DNA of 64,000 nucleotides from Aquimarina sp. MMG016 (lineage in GTDB: Bacteria; Bacteroidota; Bacteroidia; Flavobacteriales; Flavobacteriaceae). The notes below the pieces were generated by a model. It ran no database searches. It was given only the letters and a program-made list of their open reading frames with translations, and had not been told where the DNA came from. The translations under genes were made by a program, and so were the position numbers. Positions 27,431 through 36,444 of the stretch are shown here, in pieces; position 1 is the first letter of the stretch; every line of letters begins with the position of its first letter. The stretch is taken from NCBI RefSeq assembly GCF_018100805.1, contig NZ_JAGJEA010000018.1:28925-92924 (forward strand). Reading direction: 5' to 3'.

Positions 27431-30400
27431 ATGCACAAACACATGATTGCTATACTCATACTCGGAGTATGTTTTACATTTAACACACAAGCACAGAAAA
27501 AGAAAAAGGATAAAAAGGAAGAAGAAAGCAAATGGGAAGTTACTAACCCCAAAGGAGAATTCAATTATAAAGATCACACCTTCACTACAGACGAGGGTAC
27601 CTGGATGAACCTGGATGTAAGCCCAGATGGAGAGACGATTGTATTTGACCTTTTGGGAGATATCTATAGTATACCTATCAGTGGTGGCAATGCCAACACG
27701 TTGCGCACAGGGATTCCTTTTGAGATACAACCTCGTTTTAGCCCTGATGGTAAAAAAATATCGTTTACCAGTGATGCCGGTGGTGGTGATAATATTTGGG
27801 TAATGAATACTGATGGATCCGATGCTAAGCAGATTACCAAAGAGAAATTTAGATTATTGAATAATGCCACCTGGATGCCGGATGGTAATTTTCTGATCGC
27901 GAGAAAACATTTTACTTCTCAGCGCTCTCTAGGTGCTGGTGAAATGTGGCAATATCATATCAGTGGAGGCACCGGATTACAGATCACCAAAAGAAAAAAT
28001 GATCAGCAGGATGTAAATGAGCCCAATATATCGCCTGATGGAAAGTATATGTACTACAGTGAAGATATGTATCCGGGAGGTTCTTTTCAATATAACAAAG
28101 ATCCAAACAAACAGATCTATGTAATCAAAAGATATGAGTTCGAAACCGGAAAAACCACAAGAGTAACCGGTGGACCTGGTGGTGCCGCAAGGCCACAGGT
28201 ATCAAGAGATGGTAAGAAACTGGCTTTTGTAAAAAGAGTACGTACTAAATCGGTATTATTTATCCACGACCTGGAAACAGGAGAAGAATGGCCTATTTAT
28301 GACCAACTGAATAAAGACCAGCAAGAAGCCTGGGCGATCTTTGGGATATACCCTAATTTTAGCTGGATGCCTAATGATAAAGAAATTATCTTCTGGTCCG
28401 GTGGAAAGATCAACAAAATAAATATAGAAAACTCACAAGTAACTAATATTCCGTTCACAGTAAATGCTACTGTAAAAATTGCAGAAACACTTCATTTTAA
28501 TGCTCCGGTAGCACCAAATAATTTTACGGCCAAGGTAATTCGTAATGCAGTAACATCTCCTGACGGAAAAACAGTTGTGTTTAGTGCCTTAGGCCATCTT
28601 TATAAGAAAACTTTACCAAACGGAAAACCTCAGCGATTAACAACACAATTTACAGATCTGGAGTTTGAACCTAACTTTTCTCCAAATGGGCAACAGATTG
28701 TATATGTTAGCTGGAATGATGAAAATTTAGGAGCAATCCACACCATTCCGGTAACCGGTGGTAATGCTACCAAACTTACTTCTAAAAGAGGGATCTATAG
28801 AACCCCGGCTTATAATGCTACAGGAAGTTTAATTACCTACAGAAAGGAAAACGGAAACAGTGATCAGGGATTAAGTTTTACCAAGAACACAGGAATCTAT
28901 ACGATGTCTACTACTGGTGCTAATGCCAAATTGGTTATAGATGAAGGTGAATATCCTATGTTCTCTAAAGATGGTCAGCGTATTTTTTATCAAATCGGAG
29001 GAACGTATTTTGGCAGTCTTACCAAAGAACTGAAGTCTGTAAACCTTAACGGAAAAGATAAAAAGACGCATATCAAATCTAAATATGCTAATCGTCTTGT
29101 ACCTAGTCCTGACAATAAATGGATCGCATTTACCAACCTACACAAAGCTTTTATAGCTCCTTTAGTATTAAATGGTAAAGCGATTGATCTGGATAATAAA
29201 TCAAAATCGGTTCCGGTATCACAGATATCTAAAGATGCAGGGATTAACCTACATTGGTCCAGGGATAGCAAAAAGATTTTCTGGACATTGGGAGATGAAT
29301 ATTTTGCCAATGACATAAAAGACAGGTATACCTTCTTACCAGGCTCTCCAGAAAAAGTAGCTGATATCACTACCGAAGGTATCAAGATCGGACTCAAAGT
29401 ACAAACTGATGTACCACAAGGCAGTATCGCCTTTACAAATGCACGTATTATAACTATGGAAGGTGATCAGGTTATCGAAGAAGGTACTATCATCATCAAA
29501 GGAAATCGTATAGAAAAGCTAGGTAAAGCATCAGATATTAGTGTTCCCACAGATGCCAAGGTATTTAATGTAAAGGGTAAAACCATTATGCCGGGTATCG
29601 TAGATGCTCATGCACATATTGGTGGTTTTAGATATGGGCTAACTACCCAAAAGCACTGGCAACTATATGCAAATCTGGCTTTTGGAGTAACCACATCACA
29701 CGATCCTTCAGCCAATACAGAATCTATTTTCACCATGTCAGAAATGATCAAAGCAGGTAAAATGGTTGGTCCACGTATCTACTCCACTGGAATTATTCTT
29801 TATGGAGCAGATGGTGATTTTAAAGCAGTAGTAAACAAATTAGACGATGCAAGGTCAGCCATCAAAAGAACCAAAGCCTTTGGTGCTAAATCGGTAAAAA
29901 GTTATAATCAACCGCGTAGAGACCAACGTCAGCAGGTACTACAAGCTGCTCGAGAAATGGAAATCAATGTAGTACCCGAAGGAGGATCTACTTTCTATCA
30001 TAATATGTCAATGATTATGGATGGACATACTGGAGTGGAACATAATATTCCTGTAGCACCAGTTTATAAAGATGTAAATGAGTTATGGAAGACCAGTAAA
30101 ACAGGGTACACTCCTACCTTAATTGTGAACTACGGAGGAATGAATGGTGAATATTATTTCTACCAAAATGATAAAGTCTGGGAAAATGAAAAACTCCTGA
30201 AATATACTCCAAGATCTATTATAGATGCGCGTGCTAGACATAGAACTATGGTACCGAATGAAGAATATGAAAATGGGCATATCCTAGTTTCTCAAACTTG
30301 TAAAGCATTAACTGACCTCGGAGTAAAAGTGAATCTGGGTGCCCATGGGCAATTGCAAGGACTTGGCGCACATTGGGAACTATGGATGTTCGAACAAGGC

Positions 30401-30742
30401 GGAATGACCAAAATGGAAGCATTGCGAGCAGCAACCATCAATGGAGCACAATATATAGGCGCAGGAAATGATATTGGTTCTTTAAAAGAAGGAAAATTAG
30501 CCGACTTGATTGTTTTGGATAAAAATCCGATAGAAGATATCCGTAATACTGAAACTGTAAAATATACGATGGTAAATGGTAGACTATATGATACCGAAAC
30601 GATGAATGAAATCGGAAACACAACTAGAGAAAGATCTAAATTCTGGTGGGAAAACAACCGATATAGTCAAGCATTTCCTTGGCATCAGGAATCACAGAGT
30701 TTTATGAAACCTGGATGTGGATGTCATATTGGACATAACTAA
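27431..30742 (+). CDS. Exported TolB-type propeller fused to amidohydrolase
   Basis: 1103 aa. Signal peptide 1-21 and a Lys-rich stretch, then a PD40/TolB-like beta-propeller (about 40-660; repeated motifs such as FSPDGKKISFTSDAGG, ISPDGKYMYYSED, VSRDGKKLAFVK, FSPNGQQIVYVSW). The C-terminal 400 residues are an amidohydrolase of the imidazolonepropionase-like group: GIVDAHAHIGG (HxH metal ligands), GVEHNIPV, LGAHGQLQGLGAHWELW. Family-typical end GKLADLIVLDKNPIEDI. It finishes in an unusual Cys-rich tail (PGCGCHIGHN). Probably a periplasmic hydrolase of peptide-like or cyclic amide substrates. It heads a run of exported hydrolases. Confidence 0.9.
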   Translation: MHKHMIAILILGVCFTFNTQAQKKKKDKKEEESKWEVTNPKGEFNYKDHTFTTDEGTWMNLDVSPDGETIVFDLLGDIYSIPISGGNANTLRTGIPFEIQPRFSPDGKKISFTSDAGGGDNIWVMNTDGSDAKQITKEKFRLLNNATWMPDGNFLIARKHFTSQRSLGAGEMWQYHISGGTGLQITKRKNDQQDVNEPNISPDGKYMYYSEDMYPGGSFQYNKDPNKQIYVIKRYEFETGKTTRVTGGPGGAARPQVSRDGKKLAFVKRVRTKSVLFIHDLETGEEWPIYDQLNKDQQEAWAIFGIYPNFSWMPNDKEIIFWSGGKINKINIENSQVTNIPFTVNATVKIAETLHFNAPVAPNNFTAKVIRNAVTSPDGKTVVFSALGHLYKKTLPNGKPQRLTTQFTDLEFEPNFSPNGQQIVYVSWNDENLGAIHTIPVTGGNATKLTSKRGIYRTPAYNATGSLITYRKENGNSDQGLSFTKNTGIYTMSTTGANAKLVIDEGEYPMFSKDGQRIFYQIGGTYFGSLTKELKSVNLNGKDKKTHIKSKYANRLVPSPDNKWIAFTNLHKAFIAPLVLNGKAIDLDNKSKSVPVSQISKDAGINLHWSRDSKKIFWTLGDEYFANDIKDRYTFLPGSPEKVADITTEGIKIGLKVQTDVPQGSIAFTNARIITMEGDQVIEEGTIIIKGNRIEKLGKASDISVPTDAKVFNVKGKTIMPGIVDAHAHIGGFRYGLTTQKHWQLYANLAFGVTTSHDPSANTESIFTMSEMIKAGKMVGPRIYSTGIILYGADGDFKAVVNKLDDARSAIKRTKAFGAKSVKSYNQPRRDQRQQVLQAAREMEINVVPEGGSTFYHNMSMIMDGHTGVEHNIPVAPVYKDVNELWKTSKTGYTPTLIVNYGGMNGEYYFYQNDKVWENEKLLKYTPRSIIDARARHRTMVPNEEYENGHILVSQTCKALTDLGVKVNLGAHGQLQGLGAHWELWMFEQGGMTKMEALRAATINGAQYIGAGNDIGSLKEGKLADLIVLDKNPIEDIRNTETVKYTMVNGRLYDTETMNEIGNTTRERSKFWWENNRYSQAFPWHQESQSFMKPGCGCHIGHN

Positions 30743-30789
30743 ATTGACCTGGATTATTATACTAGCTCCTGAAATTTTAAAACACAATT

Positions 30790-31887
30790 ATGAAAACTCT
30801 ACAATATCTTCTCCTGATCACTTTGGTCATACTGCAAAGCTGTGTTTATTCTAAAACTGAAGAAAAAGTAGTCTTAGAAGAAAAACAAAATGATGCTGTC
30901 AACTATTTTGACTATACCAATCGTGATGATCAATTTATGGGTGGTATTAAGATGATACCGATCACCTCACCCAAAGGAGAATTTAAAGTTTGGACCAAAC
31001 GCATCGGTAACAACCCAAAAATCAAAGTACTCCTACTTCACGGAGGGCCGGGAATGACACATGAGATCTACGAGTGTTTTGATGGGTATTTTCCTCAAGA
31101 AGGTATCGAATACTATTACTACGATCAACTAGGTTCTTATTATAGCGATCAACCTAAGGATAAAAGTCTTTGGGATTTACCAAGATTTGTTGAAGAGGTG
31201 GAGCAAGTTCGCATAGCTTTGGGATTAAATAAAGACAATTTTTATCTCTACGGACAATCCTGGGGTGGCATCCTGGGTATGGAATATGCATTAAAATACC
31301 AAAACAACCTTAAAGGTTTGATCATCTCTAATATGGTAGCTTCTATCCCTGAATATCAAAAATATTCTGATGAAGTACTTGCGCCTAAACTAGACCCTGA
31401 GGTACTTAAGGAAATCATGAGTTATGAAGAAGAAGAGGACTATGGCAATGAACGCTATTTAGACCTTATCGTACAACATTACTATACTAAACATGTGATC
31501 AGAATGCCAGTAGATCAATGGCCGGAACCTATTAATAGATCATTCAAACACCTAAATCCTGATGTATATGTTACTATGCAAGGCCCTAGTGAATTTGGTA
31601 TAAAAGGTGATGCTACGCTCAAAGATTGGGATGTAAAAGATCAGTTATCAAAAATTACCGTTCCTACTTTAACCATCGGAGCTACACACGATACTATGGA
31701 TCCGAAGGAAATGGAGTGGATCGCAAATGAAGTACAAAATGGAAGATATCTACATTGCCCTAACGGGAGTCATCTTTCTCAATTTGATGATCAAAAGAAC
31801 TTTTTTAGCGGTTTGATCAAGTTTATTAAAGATGTGGATCAAGGAACATTCAAACAAAAGAAAAAGATAAAAAAAATCATCACTTAA
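30790..31887 (+). CDS. Proline-iminopeptidase-like alpha/beta hydrolase (lipoprotein)
   Basis: 365 aa. Lipobox LVILQSCVYS gives a lipidated Cys. The hydrolase domain has the oxyanion motif LLHGGPGMTHE, the nucleophile elbow YGQSWGG, an Asp in GATHDTMDP and the catalytic His in PNGSHLSQFD. The HGGPG motif and length fit proline-specific peptidases of the S33 family, which remove N-terminal proline. It lies 47 bp after the propeller-amidohydrolase and 12 bp before the next amidohydrolase, so the products probably act on related peptide substrates. Confidence 0.88.
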   Translation: MKTLQYLLLITLVILQSCVYSKTEEKVVLEEKQNDAVNYFDYTNRDDQFMGGIKMIPITSPKGEFKVWTKRIGNNPKIKVLLLHGGPGMTHEIYECFDGYFPQEGIEYYYYDQLGSYYSDQPKDKSLWDLPRFVEEVEQVRIALGLNKDNFYLYGQSWGGILGMEYALKYQNNLKGLIISNMVASIPEYQKYSDEVLAPKLDPEVLKEIMSYEEEEDYGNERYLDLIVQHYYTKHVIRMPVDQWPEPINRSFKHLNPDVYVTMQGPSEFGIKGDATLKDWDVKDQLSKITVPTLTIGATHDTMDPKEMEWIANEVQNGRYLHCPNGSHLSQFDDQKNFFSGLIKFIKDVDQGTFKQKKKIKKIIT

Positions 31888-31899
31888 TGATCTATAACT

Positions 31900-33321
31900 A
31901 TGAAAAAAGTATTTGTGCTTTTATTGATATTAATAACTATAAGTTGTTCTAAGAAGGAAAAAGAACAATACGATATAGTTATTTCTGATGTCAACCTGAT
32001 TGATATAGAAGACGGAAGTATAGCAACAAAAACTGTCTTTACACGTCAAGGAAAGATCGTAAAAATAGTTTCAGTGGATAGTTCAGAGAATTATTTTTTT
32101 AAAGAAAAAATTGATGGAAAAGATAAATTTATGCTTCCCGGATTTTGGGATAACCACATTCACCTTAGAGGCGGAGATTCTTTAATTAATGAAAATAGAA
32201 ATCTATTACCTTTATTTATTGCTAATGGGATTACAACCGTACGTGATGCCGGTGGTGACCTAACCACTTCTGTTTTACAATGGAAAAAAGAAATTAAAAA
32301 TAATACTTTGATTGGTCCTACCATTTATACATCAGGACCAAAATTGGATGGAGCTAATGCAACTTGGGCAGGATCTATAGTAGTTGAATCTAAAGGTGAT
32401 GTCATCAAAGCTTTAGATTCTTTACAAAAGATCCCTTCGGATTTTGTAAAAATCTATGATAGTCGAATTTCTAGAGATAACTATTTAGAAATTCTAAAAC
32501 AAGCTTCACGACGAGGAATAATTTCCTCCGGACATATGCCTTTTACAATAGAACTCAATGAAGCGGTTGATTCTGGAATTGGAGCCATCGAACATCTCTA
32601 TTATATCTTGAAAGGTTGTTCTGCAAATGAAAAAGAAATCACACAGGCTATTATTAATAAAAAAGTAGGATTTTGGAGTGCTATGGATGGCCTGATAGCT
32701 ACGTATAATGATACTACTGCACAGAAAACTTTTAAATCTTTAATTGATCACAACACCTACGTTGTTCCTACATTGCATATTGGTAATGTGCTTAGTTATC
32801 TTGATGAAGTAGATCATACTAATGACCCATACCTGAAAATCATAGGAAAAGGAATTATCAAAACATACCAAGGACGTATCAAAAGAGCTCTTAACGCTTC
32901 TGATGAAGCTAAGAAATCCAGAAAAGAACTTAATACTTTTTTTAAAGGATTGACAAAATCTTTACACGATTCGGGAGTTGGATTATTAGCTGGTTCTGAT
33001 AGTGGAGCTTATAATTCCTATACGTATTCAGGGATTTCACTTCATCAGGAATTAGAAAGCTTAGTAGATGTAGGATTAACTACTTTAGAAACATTGCAAA
33101 CTTCTGCTTATAATGGATCAAAATATTTAAATAAAGACTCCTTATCTGGAACTATTGATATTGGTAAAGTTTCTGATTTGGTGATCTTACATAGTAATCC
33201 ACTTGAAGATATTAAAAATACACGTAATATATATCGTGTCATTAAGGGAAATCAAATATATGACCCCCAGGAAATTGCTAAGCAATATGATTGTTTGGAG
33301 TGCTTTACTTTCGAAAATTAA
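31900..33321 (+). CDS. Lipoprotein amidohydrolase, copy 1
   Basis: 473 aa. Signal ends in the lipobox LITISCSKK. Metal-dependent amidohydrolase fold: MLPGFWDNHIHLRGG (HxH), AIEHLYYIL, LLAGSDSGAYN (Asp ligand), and the C-terminal GKVSDLVILHSNPLEDI. The segment of the carboxylated lysine is probably FVKIYDSR. It is related to, but clearly distinct from, the next gene; the two share the ending NPLEDI and the GI/TT-VRD pattern. Substrate unknown; imidazolone-type rings, dipeptides and N-acyl amino acids are all family possibilities. Confidence 0.88.
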   Translation: MKKVFVLLLILITISCSKKEKEQYDIVISDVNLIDIEDGSIATKTVFTRQGKIVKIVSVDSSENYFFKEKIDGKDKFMLPGFWDNHIHLRGGDSLINENRNLLPLFIANGITTVRDAGGDLTTSVLQWKKEIKNNTLIGPTIYTSGPKLDGANATWAGSIVVESKGDVIKALDSLQKIPSDFVKIYDSRISRDNYLEILKQASRRGIISSGHMPFTIELNEAVDSGIGAIEHLYYILKGCSANEKEITQAIINKKVGFWSAMDGLIATYNDTTAQKTFKSLIDHNTYVVPTLHIGNVLSYLDEVDHTNDPYLKIIGKGIIKTYQGRIKRALNASDEAKKSRKELNTFFKGLTKSLHDSGVGLLAGSDSGAYNSYTYSGISLHQELESLVDVGLTTLETLQTSAYNGSKYLNKDSLSGTIDIGKVSDLVILHSNPLEDIKNTRNIYRVIKGNQIYDPQEIAKQYDCLECFTFEN

Positions 33322-33334
33322 AAACACAACCAAA

Positions 33335-34696
33335 ATGAAGAAATATCTTTTTATACTCTTTATTGTATCCTTGGTTGCTTGTGCTCAGCAACAAAAACAG
33401 ATTAGTAAAACTGCTACACTTATTATGGATGTTTCCATTATTAATGTGAAAAATGGTTCGCTTTCTGAAAACCAGCAAATAGTTATTGATTCAGGAAAAA
33501 TACAAAGTATCTCATCTACCATAGAAAACCAAGAAAGATATACTACCAGAATAGATGGCAGTGGCAAATATGTTATTCCTGGTTTGGCAGAAATGCACGC
33601 CCATATTCCACAACCATCAACAAGTAAGGCACGTATTGAAGAAGTATTATTTTTATACCTATCCAATGGTATTACTACCATTAGAGGGATGCTTGGTCAC
33701 TCATCACACCTGGAGTTAAGAGAGAAGGCTACAAATAATGAAATTATCAGCCCTAGAATATTCACTTCTAGTCCATCTCTAAACGGTAATTCGGTTACAA
33801 ATAAAGAACAAGCTATTACCAAAGTAACTCAATATCAAAAAGACGGATATGATTTCTTAAAAATACATCCAGGAATTAAACTGGACGTATTTGATCAAGT
33901 AGTAAAAACTGCAAATGAGGTAGGTATTGGATTTTCAGGACACGTTCCGGTTGATGTAGGTATACGACATGCTCTTAAAAGTAAATACGAATCTATAGAT
34001 CATATAGATGGTTTCCTTGAAGGTCTTGTCTCAGAGTCAGAAAATGTAAACCCTAATGATAATGGTTTCTTTGGCTATAACTTTACTCCATTAGCAGATA
34101 CTTCTAAAATAGATGAATTAGTTCAGCTAGCAGATCAAAACAAAGTTTGGATAGTACCTACCCAAAGTTTATTTGAAAGATGGTTTGCTCCCGTTTCATC
34201 AGAAGAACTACTAAAAGCTCCGGAAATGAAGTACATGCCTGGTTCTACATTACAAAACTGGAAACAAAGAAAAGATCAATATCCGGTTGAAGAAGCGCAA
34301 TGGAATCAATTTAATACTATTAGAAGGCAATTGTTAAAAAAATTGCAGGATAATGGAGGTAGAATTTTACTTGGGTCTGATGCCCCACAACTATTCAACG
34401 TTCCTGGGTTTTCCATACATCACGAAATTGATGGAATGATCAAAGCAGGATTAACTCCGCTTCAGGTTATCCAATCAGGAACTATAAATCCAGCAATCTT
34501 TTTGGATAAAGAAAATACCTTTGGGCAAATCAAAGAAGGCCTTGACGCAGATATTGTAATCCTGGATACCAATCCTCTGGAAGACATCAAGGCTTTACAA
34601 CAAGTTTCCGGAGTAATGGTTAGAGGAAAATGGCTTCCTAAAGAAATGATAGATAAAAAATTAAGTGAAGTAGCTAAAAACGCTACTAACAAATAA
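33335..34696 (+). CDS. Lipoprotein amidohydrolase, copy 2
   Basis: 453 aa from the ATG at 33335. A longer frame opens at 33203 inside the previous gene, but the chosen start gives a lipoprotein signal (FIVSLVACAQQ). Motifs are VIPGLAEMHAHIPQP (HxH), FLKIHPGIKL (likely bridging lysine), SIDHIDGFLEG, LLGSDAPQLF and IKEGLDADIVILDTNPLEDI. It starts 13 bp after the previous amidohydrolase stop. The pair probably arose by duplication and divergence within this operon. Confidence 0.88.
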   Translation: MKKYLFILFIVSLVACAQQQKQISKTATLIMDVSIINVKNGSLSENQQIVIDSGKIQSISSTIENQERYTTRIDGSGKYVIPGLAEMHAHIPQPSTSKARIEEVLFLYLSNGITTIRGMLGHSSHLELREKATNNEIISPRIFTSSPSLNGNSVTNKEQAITKVTQYQKDGYDFLKIHPGIKLDVFDQVVKTANEVGIGFSGHVPVDVGIRHALKSKYESIDHIDGFLEGLVSESENVNPNDNGFFGYNFTPLADTSKIDELVQLADQNKVWIVPTQSLFERWFAPVSSEELLKAPEMKYMPGSTLQNWKQRKDQYPVEEAQWNQFNTIRRQLLKKLQDNGGRILLGSDAPQLFNVPGFSIHHEIDGMIKAGLTPLQVIQSGTINPAIFLDKENTFGQIKEGLDADIVILDTNPLEDIKALQQVSGVMVRGKWLPKEMIDKKLSEVAKNATNK

Positions 34697-34709
34697 ATAT
34701 TAAATCAAT

Positions 34710-35174
34710 ATGCACTTAGCTCAAGTTAACATCGCCGAAATGATTGCTCCCATAAATGATCCGATTATGGCTGACTTTGTAAATAACCTGGATCGTATCA
34801 ACGCTTTAGCAGAAGAAAGTAATGGTTTTGTTTGGAGACTAAAGGGAGATGAAGGTAATGCCACCGCAATCAGAGTATTTGAATATGATTTTTTGATTAT
34901 CAATATGTCTGTTTGGGAAAATATTGATACTTTATTTGATTTTACTTATAAAACGGCACATGTTGAAATATTAAAACGTAAAAAGGAGTGGTTCCATAAT
35001 ATGAAAAAAATGCATATGGCATTTTGGTACGTAGAAAAAGACCATCATCCTACTCCGGAAGAAGCTAAAGAAAGATTACAATATATTAGGGATTATGGAG
35101 AAACCCCATATGCTTTTACTTTTAAAAGCAGGTTTACTACAGATGAATTAAAAGCATATCAAAAAGAAAATTAA
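34710..35174 (+). CDS. DUF3291 protein
   Basis: 154 aa soluble protein matching DUF3291: LAQVNIAEMIAPINDPIMADF at the start (one residue over the limit split here), DRINALAEESNGFVWRL, MSVWENIDTLFDFTY, EWFHNMKKMHMAFWYV. The fold is ferredoxin-like, similar to small monooxygenases of the antibiotic-biosynthesis type, but no activity is established. It lies 13 bp after the amidohydrolase and 20 bp before the pirin gene. Confidence 0.85.
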   Translation: MHLAQVNIAEMIAPINDPIMADFVNNLDRINALAEESNGFVWRLKGDEGNATAIRVFEYDFLIINMSVWENIDTLFDFTYKTAHVEILKRKKEWFHNMKKMHMAFWYVEKDHHPTPEEAKERLQYIRDYGETPYAFTFKSRFTTDELKAYQKEN

Positions 35175-35194
35175 ACCCACTTAAAAAAAATACT

Positions 35195-36205
35195 ATGTCA
35201 GCTATCATTAAAATCAAACAATTAGGTTTTCCATGGGAAACTAGTGATCCATTTCTATTCTGTGCTTATCACGAAGATAAATATCCTAAAGGTAATGGTA
35301 AACTAGGTCCTGATGCTTCTCTTGAAGGGCGAAATATCGGTCAGGACTTTACCCTAAAAGATGGTTGGCGCATGTATCATGGTACAAGAATACCGGGATT
35401 CCCTGCGCATCCACATCGAGGATTCGAAACCGTTACTATTGCTCAGAAAGGATTAGTTGATCATTCAGATTCTTTGGGAGCTGCAGGACGTTTTGGCAAC
35501 GGAGATGTACAATGGATGACAGCCGGTAAAGGAATTCAGCATTCAGAAATGTTTCCTCTATTGAATACTGAAACAAAAAACCCACTTTTGTTATTTCAGA
35601 TATGGTTAAATCTTCCAAGAGCTAATAAAATGGTTGAGCCACACTTTAAAATGCTTTGGAATGAAGAAATACCCGTAGTGACCACAAAAGACAAAGAAGG
35701 TAATACTACGGAAATAACTTTAATTGCAGGAAATATGGAAAATAAGGTAGCTCCAGCTCCTGCTCCGGATTCTTGGGCCGTAAATCCAGATAACGAAATT
35801 GCTATATGGACGATAAAAATGGAACCAAATGCAGAATACACGTTTCCAAAAACTTCGGAAGGTATAAATAGATCTTTGTATTTTTTTAAGGGAAATGAAA
35901 TTACCAGCGAAGAATATACAATTCCTGCTAACCATGAGATTATCGTCAAACCTAATGAAGAACATACTATAAAAAATGGTAGTACCGAAGCTCATTTTCT
36001 TATGCTTCAGGGTAAACCCATCGGTGAACCTGTAGTAAAACATGGCCCCTTTGTAATGAATAGTCAGATTGAAATTAGAGAAGCCATACTAGAATACCAA
36101 CAGACAGAATTTGGAGGGTGGCCTTGGCCTAGTCACGATCATGTACACGATACATCTAAAAATAGATTTGCATTGTATCCGGATGGAACAGAGATAAATA
36201 AATAA
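35195..36205 (+). CDS. Pirin-family protein
   Basis: 336 aa bicupin. N-terminal cupin motifs are FPAHPHRGFETVTIAQKG, GDVQWMTAGKGIQHSEM and NPLLLFQIWLNLP, which contain the iron ligands His-x-His and His...Glu of pirins. The C-terminal cupin is present (NHEIIVKPNEEHTI). Bacterial pirins can be quercetinase-like dioxygenases or regulators of metabolic enzymes. The N-terminus is longer than in typical pirins (about 290 aa). Last gene of the 27.4-36.2 kb run. Confidence 0.9.
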   Translation: MSAIIKIKQLGFPWETSDPFLFCAYHEDKYPKGNGKLGPDASLEGRNIGQDFTLKDGWRMYHGTRIPGFPAHPHRGFETVTIAQKGLVDHSDSLGAAGRFGNGDVQWMTAGKGIQHSEMFPLLNTETKNPLLLFQIWLNLPRANKMVEPHFKMLWNEEIPVVTTKDKEGNTTEITLIAGNMENKVAPAPAPDSWAVNPDNEIAIWTIKMEPNAEYTFPKTSEGINRSLYFFKGNEITSEEYTIPANHEIIVKPNEEHTIKNGSTEAHFLMLQGKPIGEPVVKHGPFVMNSQIEIREAILEYQQTEFGGWPWPSHDHVHDTSKNRFALYPDGTEINK

Positions 36206-36444
36206 TGACTAAATCTAACAATAAGCATTCATTAAATACAGTACCTATTGAAAAGATTTTTTATCTAAAACCACAATCAAAATAATGGTTGAAATTTCCC
36301 TTTATAAACATCTAAAAGAATCTACAAAAGAACTTATATTTTCATGTCCACATATTATTATATTTAAAATCTGTTTTCTAAAATTGTTAAAATTATAGTA
36401 CATTTATTAAAAATGCGTCTGCATTTTTAGTAAAAAAACTTGTA

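Noticed and set aside
36205..36285. A 26-codon frame directly after the pirin gene
   Set aside because: Overlaps the pirin stop by one base but has no conserved feature and an AT-driven composition; too short to support.
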